Part shown: positions 1-13,900 of the stretch, one piece after another
Layout of the letters: each line of letters opens with the position of its first letter
How positions within the stretch are numbered: the stretch's first letter is position 1
Source of the DNA: Anseranas semipalmata
Taxonomy: Eukaryota; Chordata; Aves; Anseriformes; Anseranatidae
NCBI GenBank assembly: GCA_013399115.1
Contig: VXAA01003378.1
Location: 219,182-283,181, forward strand
DNA: 64,000 nt
Direction: 5' to 3'
Notes under the pieces: model-generated
The model's input: only the letters and a program-made list of their open reading frames with translations
The model's database searches: none
Told to the model about the DNA's origin: nothing
Position numbers and translations under genes: made by a program

Positions 1-209
1 CCCTGTTTTTCTCCAAGAAACTGCACTCTGCAGTAAAACAAGAGACAATGTGAGTAAATAATAGAAGCTGGAGAGGAGAACTGGGTGCTGTTTTGAGAAC
101 GCTTCCTGAGCAGGGAAAAGAGAAGGCAATACTAGATACAAGAGGCTGTGTTAAACATTGATGAAAGATGGTGCCAGGTGTTTTCATGCCTCCGCATACA
201 GGATTGTGC

Positions 210-234
210 GTGTGTGTGTGTGTGTGTGTGTGTG
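210..234. repeat. (TG)n microsatellite
   Basis: About twelve uninterrupted TG units, preceded by a TGTGCG variant. It is a dinucleotide microsatellite and likely length-polymorphic. Confidence 0.95.
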
Positions 235-3095
235 ATGGGGCTGGGGTGATTGAGGGGAGAGCTTTTGTTTCTGTCATTTATTTACCACTAGATATATTAC
301 AGGAGAAACAGTCAAACTGTCATTTCAGCTCTGTGCTGTCAGTGAGAGCTGTGAACATAAAGCAGTTGCCATTCTCAGTGGAACAACAATCAAGTGGGAA
401 TTGGAGTTTCAGCACTCTCAGGCTCCTCCTGCATTTGCTGCCTCACATGCCAATGATACCAGGTGAATGCCATAAAAGCTTGCCTTGCTAATGCCTAGTC
501 TTGGTAGGAAGCTTTGAGGCAGGAGGAAAAAAATCACTCCAGTGATATTTTGCTGCTGCCCACCCTCAACAGGACTGTACCTTTGTGGAAGAAGATAAAT
601 TGGGATGCTAAATTCTGCTTTCTGTAAGCTTCAAAGGGTAGAGTCTGTATCATACCAACTTCAGAGATAGACCATAATCTCTTAATCTGAAGGCAGAAAA
701 CTTCTACATAGCATAATGCACCAACCAGAGATACCACAGGGAATGCATCAAAGGACTTCATGGAAAGGCGAAGATAGAAATGAATTTGCCTCAGTGGCCA
801 ATTCTCAAAATGATAAATCAGAAAGAGAAAAACACAGGAAGAAAGAATTAGTGAGGCTTCAAAATCAGAAGAAAACATTAAAAAAGACTGGAAATAACTT
901 GGGGCTGCCTAAGGCAACAATTAAAAACAATGAAACAAAAAATACTCATGGATAGTGGATAGGTGGAGTATAACTTCACTTAACTGAGACAAGTAGTTAT
1001 ATTAATCTAATTGCATCAGAATATCATCTATATTTTGAACATCATTTGAGATTTTACTTTTAAATGAACAACCTTTTCCAAACACAGTCAGAAGAGGGTA
1101 AAAGTCATGTGTGATATGTATCATATCACTGCTCAGCACACTACTGTAAAATTAAATAAGACTGCAAGATCAAAATCAATACAGAAAATACCAGTGAGGA
1201 AATGGAGTAGCAGACAATAGCAAATTACTGTTAGTTATTAAACACATGTATTTTTCCTAAGCTTTTGTGTAATTTGAACTACCCTATTATAGATAATTCA
1301 TGAATTCTTACCTTGTAATCTGTATACTTCAATTGTTATTAAACATAGTTTAAAAATATTATCAGTAAAGCTATGAAGATAATTATTTGCCTATCACTAA
1401 CTTTCCTGCTCTTTAAAACTGTTGCCATCCTGTGTCAAAGATGAAACTGAGCTCTCTCAGTCTCATCACTGAATAGTGGATAGTGACTGCCTTTAGAATT
1501 AAAACACCTTGGAAAATGGGATAACTTATTTTGCATCTTGTTAAAGACAGGCAAAAATTTGAGCAGCTGCTCTGTAACAAGCAAAACAGTCTTTCTGATA
1601 TTAGTTTGGGTGCCCAGCATCTGAAAGAAAGCTCTACAGAGTCAGCCTTGTCCCCTCTTTCCCAGAAAATACTCAGGTGTCCAAAGATGACCCTGTCCAG
1701 CAGACACAAAAAATTGGCACCAAGCATTAAGTCAACATGTATCAGCCGATCCACAGTGACTATTAGTGGGGTGCTATTAGTGAGAGAACTTTATCTCATT
1801 AGCCCCCCTTTTTTTTTTCCTGATGGAAAAGATATTGGTTTTGCAAGGAAATTTACATGTAGGTCCAGATACGAGTTTAAAGCTTAAACTCTTAAAACTG
1901 TGTAACGTGAAAAATGTCAGCTGTTTCGAAATAACTCTAATATGTGACAGTAAAACCAAAAGTGTGCAGCAAGTAAAAGTGAAGAAAATAGCTGCCCTTT
2001 AAAGAAATGAGTAAAATGGGGGGAAAAAAAACTGGCAAATTCCTTTGAATGCCACACTCCAGTGAAAGCATAATTTCACCCTCAATTTAATTAGGCTAAT
2101 CAAGATAATGGGTAATTAATTGCTTAGAACTGGATGGTAGATTGGAGAAAAGGGGAGTAGAAATTTTAAATAACTGTTTACTACTCAAACAGTGGGATTA
2201 TTAGATGTCGTTTTAGTTCTCTAAGATGAAAAATGTCCCTCCCTGCCCAGCCCTACCATACACAATGCCTTCCTTGATCTCCCAATTATATGTTCAAAGG
2301 AAAAGTTTCATTGAGGTTAATGATTCTACAGATAAGTTCATTTTCCTATATTTGTAAACTTTTTTTTTTTATATATTTGTGATTTTTTTTTCCAGTCCCA
2401 GAACTTTCTATTTAAATACAGCTTTGGTGATACTACTATTAGGATTATTATTCATCCCCACCCCCACCTTTTAGGAAAAAAAGGAGTTTTAGGAAAAAAA
2501 AATACAGCTAAAAATGCTTCTAGTGAAATCCAATAATAGCATTTTGAACTCAGAATTTTTTCTTATAGAAAATGTGATCAAATTAATACATATAATACTA
2601 TGGAATAAGGCTAATATTTTATCTAAAAGAAAATACTTTCCAAATCTTTTTTTTTTTTTCTGAATATAATAATGGACAAACAGATGTACTCCAGATTCTG
2701 AAAGAAGGCAGTTTTATTTCCCTTTTCCTGGATAACAGCTGGCATATCTATTCCCTTCCTAATATCTACCAAGTCTTGGATTAGTATGTCATGATGTGAG
2801 ATTGCATATCTGGCCAAATAAATACAGATCCCACAACTCAAAGCTCATTGGAAAGCTCAGCCTCTATGCAGAGAAATAATCAACTACAAATGGACTTTGC
2901 CTGTGTGAATATAATTGTCTGATCAAGTCTTAAACTGTCTTTCCCCTCCTGCAAAACATAATAATTACTTAAAACACCTTTAAAAAAGGATGGAGGTAGA
3001 GGAAAAAAAGGAAAAAAAAAGGCATTATGTGGTCTTGCAAAATCGTTACAAAGAACAGCTGAAATGAGAATGACAGACTCTTTGCATTGCACAGG

Positions 3096-3142
3096 TGTTT
3101 GTTTTCCTTTGAAAACAAAGGAAAGTCCTTTGAAAACAAACA
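3096..3142. repeat. Nested hairpin with 14-bp direct repeat
   Basis: The outer arms TGTTTGTTTTC and GAAAACAAACA are perfect inverted repeats of 11 bp. Inside lies a second small hairpin, CCTTTG-AAAA-CAAAGG (3106-3121). The 14-mer CCTTTGAAAACAAA also occurs twice, 21 bp apart (3106 and 3127). A local tandem duplication of a palindromic segment explains both patterns. No function can be read from it. Confidence 0.7.
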
Positions 3143-3517
3143 GCACTTTGTGGATTTCAGTCATAAGCAAACCTGAAATTCCAGCTCTGAGTTTCTTACG
3201 GAATATATAAAGTGATATTGTTAGTCAACTCAGAAAATAGCTTGTTTTATAATTTCTATTTTATATAGTTACACTAAAATGTTAGTTTTATACTGTATTG
3301 CAATTTATGAAGTTGTTGGGTTTTTTTGTTGTTGTTTGAGAAAACATGGAGCATAAGAGAATAATTTTGCTTAGATATCATTTCTTGTCTCATATAACTT
3401 GGCAGCAGAATAGCTGAAAGAGAAAATACAAAAAATACAATGGTAGAAAAAGGCCAAAACCAAAATTACTCTCCATATATCATTAAAACCAAGAGTGGTT
3501 TAGAGATTTGCAACTGC

Positions 3518-3565
3518 TTTTTTTTTTTTTNTTTGAACTTTTTTTTTTTTTTTTTTTTTTTTTTT
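3518..3565. repeat. Poly-T tract with an ambiguous base
   Basis: Two T runs flank a short TTTGAAC interruption and an N at 3531. The N in a homopolymer suggests uncertain consensus or an uncertain length here. Read on the minus strand this is poly-A, but no retrocopy body is recognisable upstream of it. Confidence 0.85.
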
Positions 3566-5405
3566 AGCATATTTGAGCACCATAGTGCTAGATGAAATTA
3601 AGATATAGTTGAAGCAATGTAGGTGCCAAAACATAAGTACCTGCCTCCAGTTTACATGACACAAAGTCCATTTTAGACCCAAACTGTGCAAGAAGCACAG
3701 TTCTTCTGTAGATCCAGGTTCATGTTTGAAAGCCCATCATTGAGGATATGGATTTGAGGATGCTAAACAGTTCGTTATCCTGTTCACAGTCCTAGAAAAT
3801 GTAGGTGTTTGTCCATTCTTTGTTTCCTACTTACATTTAGAATATTTATGGAGACATTGGAACTGTGAAAATATCAAACACAACAGAAGTCTGGAGATAA
3901 AAGGAAATCGCAACATGTGGAATAAACAATCTGCCCCATTTTGTTGCAGGTTATTATCAGTGTCTCTGCATTATTTTCTGCTTATCCAAGTGGCATTTTA
4001 TTCACAGAGTAAAACCTAGAAATGGGAACAGTGTCATGCCTGAGGAAAATAAGCTCTGGAGAGGTACTCAGGGTTTTTGTGGCAAAGGGTCTTCAAATAG
4101 CTTAAACTCTCCTAGGTTTGCTCTTTTTCCAACCCTGGCCTGTAAGCCCCACCTCCAGCTAAACTGGCACATTGTTTTGTGCAGTTGGTCATGGACATGC
4201 TCTAATTTTAAAACAGATTAGAGAACATGGGCATTTTTCAGTCAGGTTACGTCAGTAATCCCATTCACATTGTCATCGTGTCAGCAATGCAGATACAGTG
4301 CACTATGAAGAGGAAGTGACTTAGATCAGCAAAGGGCTGGGAGCTGCCCCCAGAAGCGTGCATTGAACTATGGCCCTGAGACTATGGCAAGACTGAGAAG
4401 CCAACAATTCCAAGTTTCTCGGCCATCATAGGTGAGCATCTCCTGGATTGCATACTTGGTTTCCTTCTGGAGGGTCAGGCTGAAGGATACGAACAAAGGG
4501 ACAACTAGTAGATACTATCCCACTCTACCTCCCCAGACACTTCTGAATCTGGCAGCTGTGAAGTGCTCCTGTTTTCTGCTATTTACACATACCCTGTAGA
4601 CCGAGCTGTCCACAGTCATAGAGGAAATCTATGATAGAAATAGGAATGTATTGCAGGTTTTTCAGGTGAATAGTTTGTAACTGGTTGAGAAATTCTTTGG
4701 CAGAAGGGAATATGTAGGTGCTGCAGAGGCAATATAGCCAGCTTTACATCATTGCCCAAGCCCATAGCTATGCTCTGAAAATCCCTGGCTGCCTGACTAA
4801 TTCCTCTCAGAGCAATCAGAATGCTCTAAATTGCTTTTTTAGGAACAGACTGACTCTTGCTGGTCTCAGATTCAGAGTTTAATCTCTCAGTGAGTTTTGT
4901 TGTACTTAAAGGTCCCCAGACAGTCAACCTATTTCTTCTGTCTCCCAGGTTTATTCTTTATTTCAAAGAACTTTTCTTTCCATAGTGTCCAATCTGATTC
5001 ACTTTTTTTTTTTTTCTGTATGTATTTATACATATTCCTCTTTTATTTTTTTCAGCTACATCCTGTAGCTGATATTTGTTATATGCATTATTACCCATAA
5101 GAGTTGTTAACATTTAGTATGAATAAAATGCAAAAAAGTAGCAGGTATAATTCCTGGACAAAGTTTCTTTTACTTATTAAAATAAATAAAAAAGTATGTG
5201 TGTCTTGGTTCAACAGTAGTCTTCTCAAGCCTATTTTTGTGAGTGATTATTTTGGGAAAGTTTTTATTGTATTTTTTTTTCATGTTTTTGCCTAGCTGTA
5301 AATCTCTCAAACATTTATTTAAATCTTCACAGTCCCTTCTATTTAAACAACTTGTTTGCAGCCATTGTCTGCTAAGCCACAAATACATCTACATGTGTAT
5401 AGATA

Positions 5406-5433
5406 TGTGTGTGTGTATATATATATATATATA
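5406..5433. repeat. (TG)n(TA)n compound microsatellite
   Basis: A short TG run passes directly into about nine TA units, a common compound microsatellite form. Confidence 0.9.
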
Positions 5434-8400
5434 AAGGTAGATGTCATAAAAGAATACAAATGTATTTTCTTTAAGATAATGCCGCGTGAAATCATAAATT
5501 GCTCTGAAAGAGCTGCTGGCAGCCTACTGTTTAGCTATATCAGGTTTGTCTCCATTAGATCAAAATGCAGGAGGCTGGATCTGTGTCTGAATGTCAGATT
5601 CCCATTCAGTAGCACAGAGACAGAAAATCTGTATGAGTAAACATGCCTATCAAAGATGAGATTATTAAACTAACAATAACACCAAAAAAGAAACAACATA
5701 AAAATGTCCTCTCTTAATTGCATTTAATGTCAAATCATCATGGTATTAATGGAGCTGATTATATCAGTGACTTCCTGCCCTGTGTTGTTTAGCTATTCTA
5801 TATCTTGCTGAGTAATGGTTCAAATGCCATCATAGATGCTCAAAAGGACTTTCATTTATTAAAACTAGGAGAAAATAAAGTTTTTACTCTCGTTGAGGTC
5901 CATGTCAGCTCCAGAATGTAGATTATCCTCTGCTACAGACTGCCCTCTCCATTTTTATTTTTTTCCAGTGAGTAGAGATATAGTTTTGCCTGACATAAAC
6001 CAATTTTCAAAAGGTAATCTATTTTGTTTATTTTCTCCTATGTATAATTCTTTTAAATAATCAGTCTAGAGCATTTTAGAGTAATATTTAATCACAGTAG
6101 CAAGGCAGATGGGATGAAACAGGAGTTTAGGGAAGAAATGGTTGAGAAAGGTGTCGGAGAAAGAAAAAGAAGGGGTGGGATTCTGATCGCAGAACAGTGA
6201 GAAAGAATAAAAACTGGAACTCATGTATTCTGTGTTCTATTCACCCTCTTAATCACAGCCGGTTGTTTTGGACGTAGGTTTTGTACAGTAGGATAGTGAA
6301 GAAAGGATGATTTCCCTCATGGCAACAGCTGGTAATTGTTCTTAGATGATGGGATGTGCTGCAGTTTCTGCTACACTAACAACTGAAAACAACTATATTG
6401 CATCCACTGTTTCTGCTTTTTTAATTGCCATTTATGATGCTAGGCATAATTAACACCATTTTCAATCTAGTTTGCCTAACTTATTAAAACTTTTTCTTCC
6501 CTTTCAATTGTATGTTTTTATTTTTTTAACGCCTTTTCTTTTTAACTTAGTTCTCTTCCTTTAGCATCTTTATGTCTTCCTTTCTTGATGCACTTGGAGC
6601 ATATGCTGTCATTCTTTCCTACAGCCACTTTCTTTGTCTGAGTCTAACGTCTATGGATACAGAGCAATTCTGAGACAATTTCAAGATTGTCTCAATTCGT
6701 GCATGCACTTTTTTACATGTATAAACCTTTTTCTATGCAAATCAAGTATTTAGGTGCCATGGACTAGGTTCACACAAAGGACAATGACAATGAAACAGCA
6801 TTACAAAATTTAATTTCAAGTGCACAAGTGTCTTCTAAAATTTATATTTTTGGTGCCCATATTCCTCTATCCACTACACAGGAAATTTAAACAGAGTTCA
6901 CAGAAATCAGCAGCTTACTAGAGAGCCTTTGAAGTTAGTCATGAGGAAGAGACAGCAAAACACTCTCAAAAGACAATATTCATTCCTGAACATGCAAAGG
7001 TGGTTATCCCACTTTGGAAATCACCACTGTAAGATTCCTTTGGCCTAATACAAGAAATATATATGTATATTTATATAATATATTTTATATATCTGTTTTC
7101 TTTCTTTTCTCCCTGGAATAAAAAAAAGAAGAAGAAAAAGAAAAATCTCCCTGTCATAGGCTTGAGTATTCCCTCAAGATTGATTTTGAACATATTCTGA
7201 AATTCTGGCTTTATAGAAGAGGGACAAGGGTGTAGGAAGAATCTGGAATGGGAGAGGTTAAATATACTCTCTATGTATGTTTAATGGTTCGAACTGTAGG
7301 TAACTTGGTTTTCAAACCCTGTTGAGACTTAGAAATGAGGTAGATATCAAGCTGCTCAGCTTACTGAGCTTGCTTTTAACAATTTCTGGTGGAAATCTAG
7401 TGACAATTATGGGGTTGCCGTACTTTGGAAGTAAGAGTTTGCATCCTTATGCTTTTTCTTTCTGTTATTTTATTTATTTACTTATTTTCTAGCTGTAGTG
7501 CTAATTCCAGAAAATGACAGAAAAGCAAAACAGAAGGGTGTTACAATAGTCACATTTCTTGATATGTAGGAATCGTCTGAAGTTAAATGTGTAATTTTTT
7601 CTTTTCCTTAAGAGGTCCTTGCTTTTCAAGAATGAGTCTCAAAAATCCTGTAATCTAGCAGTACAGATCTACTAATACAATGCATAATCAGAAGCCTTCA
7701 GAATGGTGAGTGGTACTTTTTCCTTCTTTTTTTTCTTCTTATAAAGTGTAATACCTGGTAAGTTAAAATAATAATGTCAGTGATCTCAGTCTCAAGATTC
7801 TGATTTTCTTCACCTAAAATACTGTAATAATAAGCATCCTTATAAGAAAGTAACTACTTATTTCTGCCCTAACAAACTGAGAGGGTGCATAGTCCAGAAC
7901 ACTTGCATATGGTGACCTACATAAACTTAAAACAGCTAAATTGCTGTTTAGCCGTAATTTTAGCTTGGGCCGGTTACCATTGTCACAAATTATGTCTATT
8001 GCAGAGGTTGGATTTTGGATGGGCCAAGAACCACTAGCATTAAGGTGCTTGTATACAGTCATTTTGTTTCAGAGGATAAGATAAGTTAATGTGATGGTAG
8101 AGACAATTTCCCTGTTTCCTGTCCCACCTTATTTACAGCAATTTACAGCTACCACCTAAATGCAAGCAGACCTTATAGAGATAATAAAAGTCTTCTCGAT
8201 ATAGGAATTCTCTCTGTCTTAAGAGCATGCACGGACAAAGTCAAAGTACAACCAAAGCACTAAATGAAATATACTACCAGGGCACAAAAAAGATAATAAA
8301 TAATTCTGTGAGTGCATTAGCAGTAAAAGGCAAACTAAAGAAAGTGTTGATTTGCTGCTTAGTGGTCCAGTAAAGCTCTCTGAATGATAAGGACAACAAA

Positions 8401-8910
8401 ACTAGTACATATTTTCTCATTCAGTCTTCTCCAAATAACACAGTTGGGCATTTGCAATATGAGTAGCACAATTAGTATCACCAACAAATATTTTTTATAA
8501 GACTAAAGAGAGATGGATTCAGATACTTGAACAACTTGTGTGTTTAATGGACTAAATCAGATAAATTTGATTCAAAGATTTTCAAAGCATTATTGAAACT
8601 GTCTCAGAGGTTGTCTGTTTATCACTCAAACATAGCAGGAAAGGTTCCAGAAAACTGGGAAAAAAAAATATTTTTCTTTTAAAGGTATCTTTTACTTTGG
8701 AAAGGAACAGCAAGAAAATTATAGTCCTGTCAATAAAACTTAATTTATGAGAGCAAAGAAACTGTTTGCCAGCACCTGGGAAAACAAACAAACAAATACA
8801 AGGTTATAAGTAAGAGCTAGCAAGGAATAACAAGAAGAAACTGAGTTAAAACTACTGCATTATCTTTTAAGAGAAGATAACAGGTTATATGGTTATATAC
8901 TTTATGAGTG

Positions 8911-8957
8911 AATTTATTTATTTATTTGTTTGCTTGTTTATTTATTTAATTATTTCA
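8911..8957. repeat. (TTTA)n-rich tetranucleotide repeat
   Basis: Repeated TTTA units are interrupted by TTTG and CTTG variants. It is an imperfect, probably old tetranucleotide microsatellite. Confidence 0.85.
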
Positions 8958-10315
8958 CCATGTCTTGGTAAAGGACTCTCCCAAGAAAAGATATGTCATG
9001 AATTTCCAGACAAAGCACTGACATGAATCTGTATGGCTTCTGTTTAGAGCCATCCCACTCTGCCTCCTCCAACTATTATCTCCTTTCACTTTTTGTGTCC
9101 ATGTTTTTGTTTGTTTCTTTTGTTTTTGTTTTGGTACATGATTCATACACAGTATTGTTGAAAACAAATATTAAAAATACTCAGGCACCCAAGATTGTTA
9201 ACTTGCTTTATAAAGGTGCATAATAAATATGCAAGATTCATTTGTGAAATACATTTAGATATTTCTTCAAAATTGTGACTACTGAAAACTGTATAAAGAC
9301 AGGTATCCAAACAGTCAAGGCTTAGGAAAAACATGTTGTTCATGATTAAATGCAAAGTGTTAGAAATAGTCCATTTAGTTGCTTAATGATATGTGAGTTT
9401 TCATGTAGATGCACTAATGTGAAGGTCTTTATCCCAGAGTCTGATGAACATCAAGGTTTTAGACACCAGCCTGAGTTTTTGCTGAGGGGGAAGTACTCTT
9501 GTAATTGTAAAATGTGATGTTGTAAAGACATTAGTCACATGATATCTACTTGTTAGTTAAGAGGAAATTGTTGAAGAAATTTATCCAAAGGTTCACATTA
9601 ATTTTCACAAGAAGGAAAGGCTAAAAAGGGGATCTATACTGCTGATGGTTATTCAAAAAAAAATTCTCTTGGTAAAATAATAATCATATGAAAAAAAAAA
9701 AATGAACGAAGGTTACACAATTTCTCATGAAAGTCTCAGAACCAAGATTTTAAATTGATTTATAATCAGTCCATAATCCTGTAGATCATGGTGTCCTTTC
9801 CTCTCCCTGCATTAGCAGAAGGCTAAACTGTTGTATTTTCAGTTAATGTAATCTCTAAGTACTGTTATTAACCAGTCATTTGGACATGGAAATTCTAAAT
9901 CCTTAAAATGCTGATAATAGACTTCTTGCTATAGTTAATGAGATGACGTAGTCTCCTTATGTGGTGGGAATCTCCTTATATTATGGTCTTAAAGGCTAGG
10001 AGTTACATTTTAATCTTGTTTGTGATACTGAATTTTATCTGCTTTTGGATTACTGGGTCTAAAAAAGGTAGATATTTATCTTGTTTAGGAACTAGAAGAG
10101 GATAATTACAAGGTTTTCTTCCAGTCTTTACTAAAAACTACCCTTGTTGTCAGAATTCTTAAAAATTAGCTACTGGAATACTTCAGAAGATGAGGACTTA
10201 GCTTTTCTTTGATGCCTTCTTCCTAAACTACTAAAAAGAAATAATCAAGCTTTGATTCTTTGAAGGGCTCTTCTGGTAGATGCATATATATTTTGATTTA
10301 AATGTATACATAATA

Positions 10316-10534
10316 ATCACAGAATCACAGAATGTTAGGGATTGGAAGGGACCTTGAAAGATCATCTAGTCCAATCTCCCTGCCAGAGCAGGAACACCTA
10401 GACCAGGTCACACAGGAACGCGTCCAGGTGGGTTTTGAATGTCTCCAGAGAAGGAGACTCCACAACCTCCCTGGGCAACCTGTTCCAGTGCTCCATCACC
10501 CTCACCGTGAAGAAGTTTCTTCTCATATTTAAGT
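10316..10534 (-). mobile_element. CR1 LINE 3' end, 5'-truncated
   Basis: Read on the minus strand, the segment ends in the diagnostic CR1 tail: GGTCCCTTCCAATCCC, then ATTCTGTGATTCTGTGAT. On the plus strand it starts AATCACAGAATCACAG, followed by the expected block around GGAAGGGACCTTGAAAGATC, and continues through the CCTGGGCAACCTGTTCC and GTGAAGAAGTTTCT blocks of the CR1 3' region. Only about 220 bp remain, all downstream of the reverse-transcriptase core. A 66-codon plus-strand frame across it is antisense CR1 and not a gene. CR1 copies usually lack clear target duplications, and none is seen. Confidence 0.93.
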
Positions 10535-10800
10535 AATAATATTACACTAAGTAAATTTCAAAGAGATATTTTATAACTCTTTTAGGAAATATTCCCATCA
10601 TTGACATTTTTATTGTAGTTGTGTCACTTCAGATGAAAAAATTCCGTATTGTGTCATTGAATCCAGTATCATTTGGTCATTACATTTACATTTGAAAATT
10701 AAGTAAATAACATTCTTCTACTGCTGTGTCAATGTGTTCAGCTATTTACATCCATTTTTTACAGAAAAAAAAATAAAATTTGAATCAGCATAAATATGGC

Positions 10801-10927
10801 AGGTCAGGTTGGATGGGCCCCTGGGCAACCTGATCTCGTGGGAGGCATTCCTGTCCATGGCAGGGAGGTTGGAACTAGATGATCTTTAAGGTCCCTTCCA
10901 ACCCAAGCCATTCTATGATTCTGTGAT
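10801..10927 (+). mobile_element. CR1 LINE 3' end, 5'-truncated
   Basis: This is a plus-strand CR1 tail. It holds the GGTTGGATGGGCCCCTGGG block, then GGTTGGAACTAGATGATC, AAGGTCCCTTCCAACCC, and finally ATTCTATGATTCTGTGAT. It is only about 127 bp long. It lies about 266 bp from the oppositely oriented copy on its left, with AT-rich non-repeat DNA between, so the two tails point away from each other. Confidence 0.92.
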
Positions 10928-13900
10928 ACCTATTAGTGGGAGATACTTTTCACTCTTTTTCTTAATAATGATACTATCAGATATAGGGTATAAATATCAA
11001 TTCACTGATAGCTTTCTGAAAGATGCTTCTGAAGAGTCCAACAAGTCCAGTCCATTACTCAGGTGCAATTTGTTGCATGTATAAATCATGATTTTTATAG
11101 TGGTTACCATAAGCTAATATTCTAACTATAGAGTTGCAAATACTTATAATATAAATTAAAAAGTGGGGGACAAAACTAAAGATTGGTTTTGTTTGTTTGT
11201 TTGTTTTTCTAGTTCAACTGCTGTCATGATAATGTTCATAGCTCTTCAGATGGAGCCATAGAACAGTGCTGTGGTAGTATTCTGTTCCTGACTACGCTTT
11301 CATGACAAATTATCTATCTTGAGATAAGTAACATAAGATGAAACAGTATAAGATAATTTTATGACAATGAATTAAATAGTAATTTGAGGAATTTATTTAT
11401 GTCACTGGAAAAAATTATGAATAAGGAAACAGAAAAAGAAGAATAAACTTTGGACAGGCTTTTTGCTAAACACACAAGCAAAATTTTTTGAAACAAACAT
11501 ACCAGCTTATGCTTACACACTGTAAAAGAATCTTAGAGAAATATGATGCAGATGGCAAAATTAAAGTGTCATGATAGTGATATTAATTTTTCCCTGTTTC
11601 ACTGATGTTTGTTGTACAAAGGATGGATCACCATACCTAATAAGAAAAGATCCTTTCTAAATTTAATAGGATTATAACAAATAATGGAATAATTGTTCTA
11701 AATATTAGTGTTTGGGAAAGAATATGCCATCAAACTCTCTTAAGGTTCGGAAAAAAAAAAAACAATCAACAGTGTAGCCTACTGCCTTGACAATATATTA
11801 ATCTCTTGGCAGCCTGTATAATAACACTTCAGGTAATGTTTTTCAAATGTCTTTCTCTGACATTTTTAGAATGAAGCTGCAAAACAATCTTTTTGGTGCT
11901 GTTAAGTACAGATGAAACAAATGCTTTAATTGATTACCTGCTCTGCCACACAGGAAAAAAAAAAAAATCTATCAAGAAAATCCAAAACTCTGGTAAAAAG
12001 CAACATACAAAATATATAATTGATTGTTAGCTAGCTAGTCTTGTTTTGAAAATGAAATGATCTTTAAAAGGTCTTCAAAATGGAAACCAAAATTAAAGCA
12101 TGGAACTGAGTGGATGGGCCAACATGACATGCTCTATTATGCAGTTATGAGTCACTACACTAGTCCTGAAATTGTGCATGCAGTTGTTGAGGTTTTTGTT
12201 TCGCACTCTCATTCTTAACTATCTTCACTTGCAACAGCTCTTTTCACATAGTACCTGATCTTCTGTGGTTTAAAATATGTAGTTATATTCCATAATGTTT
12301 GAACAAACCACATGAAATTAGAAATAAACAAAAATATTACATGCTAGTTTAACTGGTATCCTTTTCCTGCTTTTTTGACCAGTGGTCCTTTTTGTTATCC
12401 AAGCACAGCAAAGGAACTAAAAAGCCTATATGGCTCTTAAGTTACCCCATTTTAGGGACCAGAAGTGGTCAGGAAAACAAAAAATGAAATTGTTCTTGAG
12501 ATGCTTTTGGTCGTCTTCTGTAGTCCAGTCACCCAGACCCTACCAGCCATCCGAAAGAGGAGAAACATGGCCTGTCTTAGCAAGATAGTTTGTGCCGGTA
12601 ACAATACCGTTATTTAAGCTGTACATATAGTCATATGATGGAAAAGACACATTTAGACCTATGCCTTAAGCAGCTCCATTTGGACTATTTAGTCATTACA
12701 TAATTGTATTTTTTCATGTACACAGGATCTTTGAAAGCACACATGCCATCATGTAATTAGCTTTGCTCATTTGCATTCCTGTTTGAATCCCATTGTTATT
12801 TTTCAGATCTCTCTCTTGCTACTTAGTGGCCCTGTATAATTTTCTTTATTTTCTAGCAAAATATAGAGAGATTCAAGTAGTTAGCTTGACATGTCAATTG
12901 AATAATGCATACATTTAAAGAGGATGTAGTACCTTTATTTATTTGATGGTGAAAAATGAGGAATTATACTTTTGATACAGTAGTACATATTTTACTTGCT
13001 AGAATTAATTTTGGCTAACAAGTGCAAAATTAAGTTCTAATACTATAATCATGCTAAGATAAAGTTTGTTGATGAAATTTGACATAAGTATAACTGAATG
13101 ATTTTTTGTTACCAGTAAGAATTAGATGTGTATCATCCTTGAAAAAGATGATAATCAAAGATATGAAAGGTATAACTAAGGTAATATTCTCTTCAGAGTA
13201 AAAAAAAACTGTCAGTTTGTTTAGGGAATCCTCCTACCTCAGCGGTATCTGCTAATGTAGGTCCCAGTCTTAGGTACAGAACTTTTAGGGGGCACACATC
13301 ACGAATGAAAGTTAATTCAAGGATCAACATTACATTTTAGCTGCTTCCTGGCATTATATTTGTGCCTGGCTGACTGAGTTCACCCTATTTCAAATCTGGA
13401 TTCTCCTTCTGCAAGACCCAACAAGTTCATGACTTTTATTTTATAACATTTCTAGTAACGCTGCTGATTTCCTGCTGAGGGTACTGTTTACCATACAAGA
13501 ATCTGTGTTTACATTAGTGCAGAGAATTCATAAAGAATGAATCATAGTGATTCATGTAATGGCCTTTTTCCATGGTACTGTAATTCTCGGACTATGCTTT
13601 TGTGAGGCTTCCAAGGTGGTACAAGTAGGTGATACATCCAAAAGAAACAGTCCTTTTCTGAGTTGCTTTTTGGGGTGGGGGAATAGGGGAACAAAGGGGA
13701 AAGAGAGCTGGTATGAATGTTTTTTATACACTTCAAAAGGGAGTACAGGAGTACAGGTTTCTCCTCATGTCATGTGCAGCACCACTGCCTTAGTCATGGC
13801 ACAAATGTTCGCACAGTCATGTGCTGACTTCGCTTGGAGAATAAATGTGGCATGGACATTTGTTTTCTAAGCTGTGTTTCTACTCTGTTTGTCTGGAGAT

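Larger units (their letters stand above)
1..10315. other. AT-rich single-copy DNA, no supported gene
   Basis: Apart from the simple repeats listed separately, I see no gene here. Open frames reach about 118 codons on both strands, but that is expected by chance at this base composition. None has a recognisable domain, CpG retention or paired splice sites. Poly-T and poly-A runs are frequent (for example near 2350, 2650 and 4990), and there is an AT-rich stretch around 7060-7100. The block is most simply intergenic or deep intronic. Confidence 0.6.

Noticed and set aside
168..491. 107-codon frame with CVCVCVCV run
   Set aside because: The run is the (TG)n microsatellite; the rest is chance open sequence.
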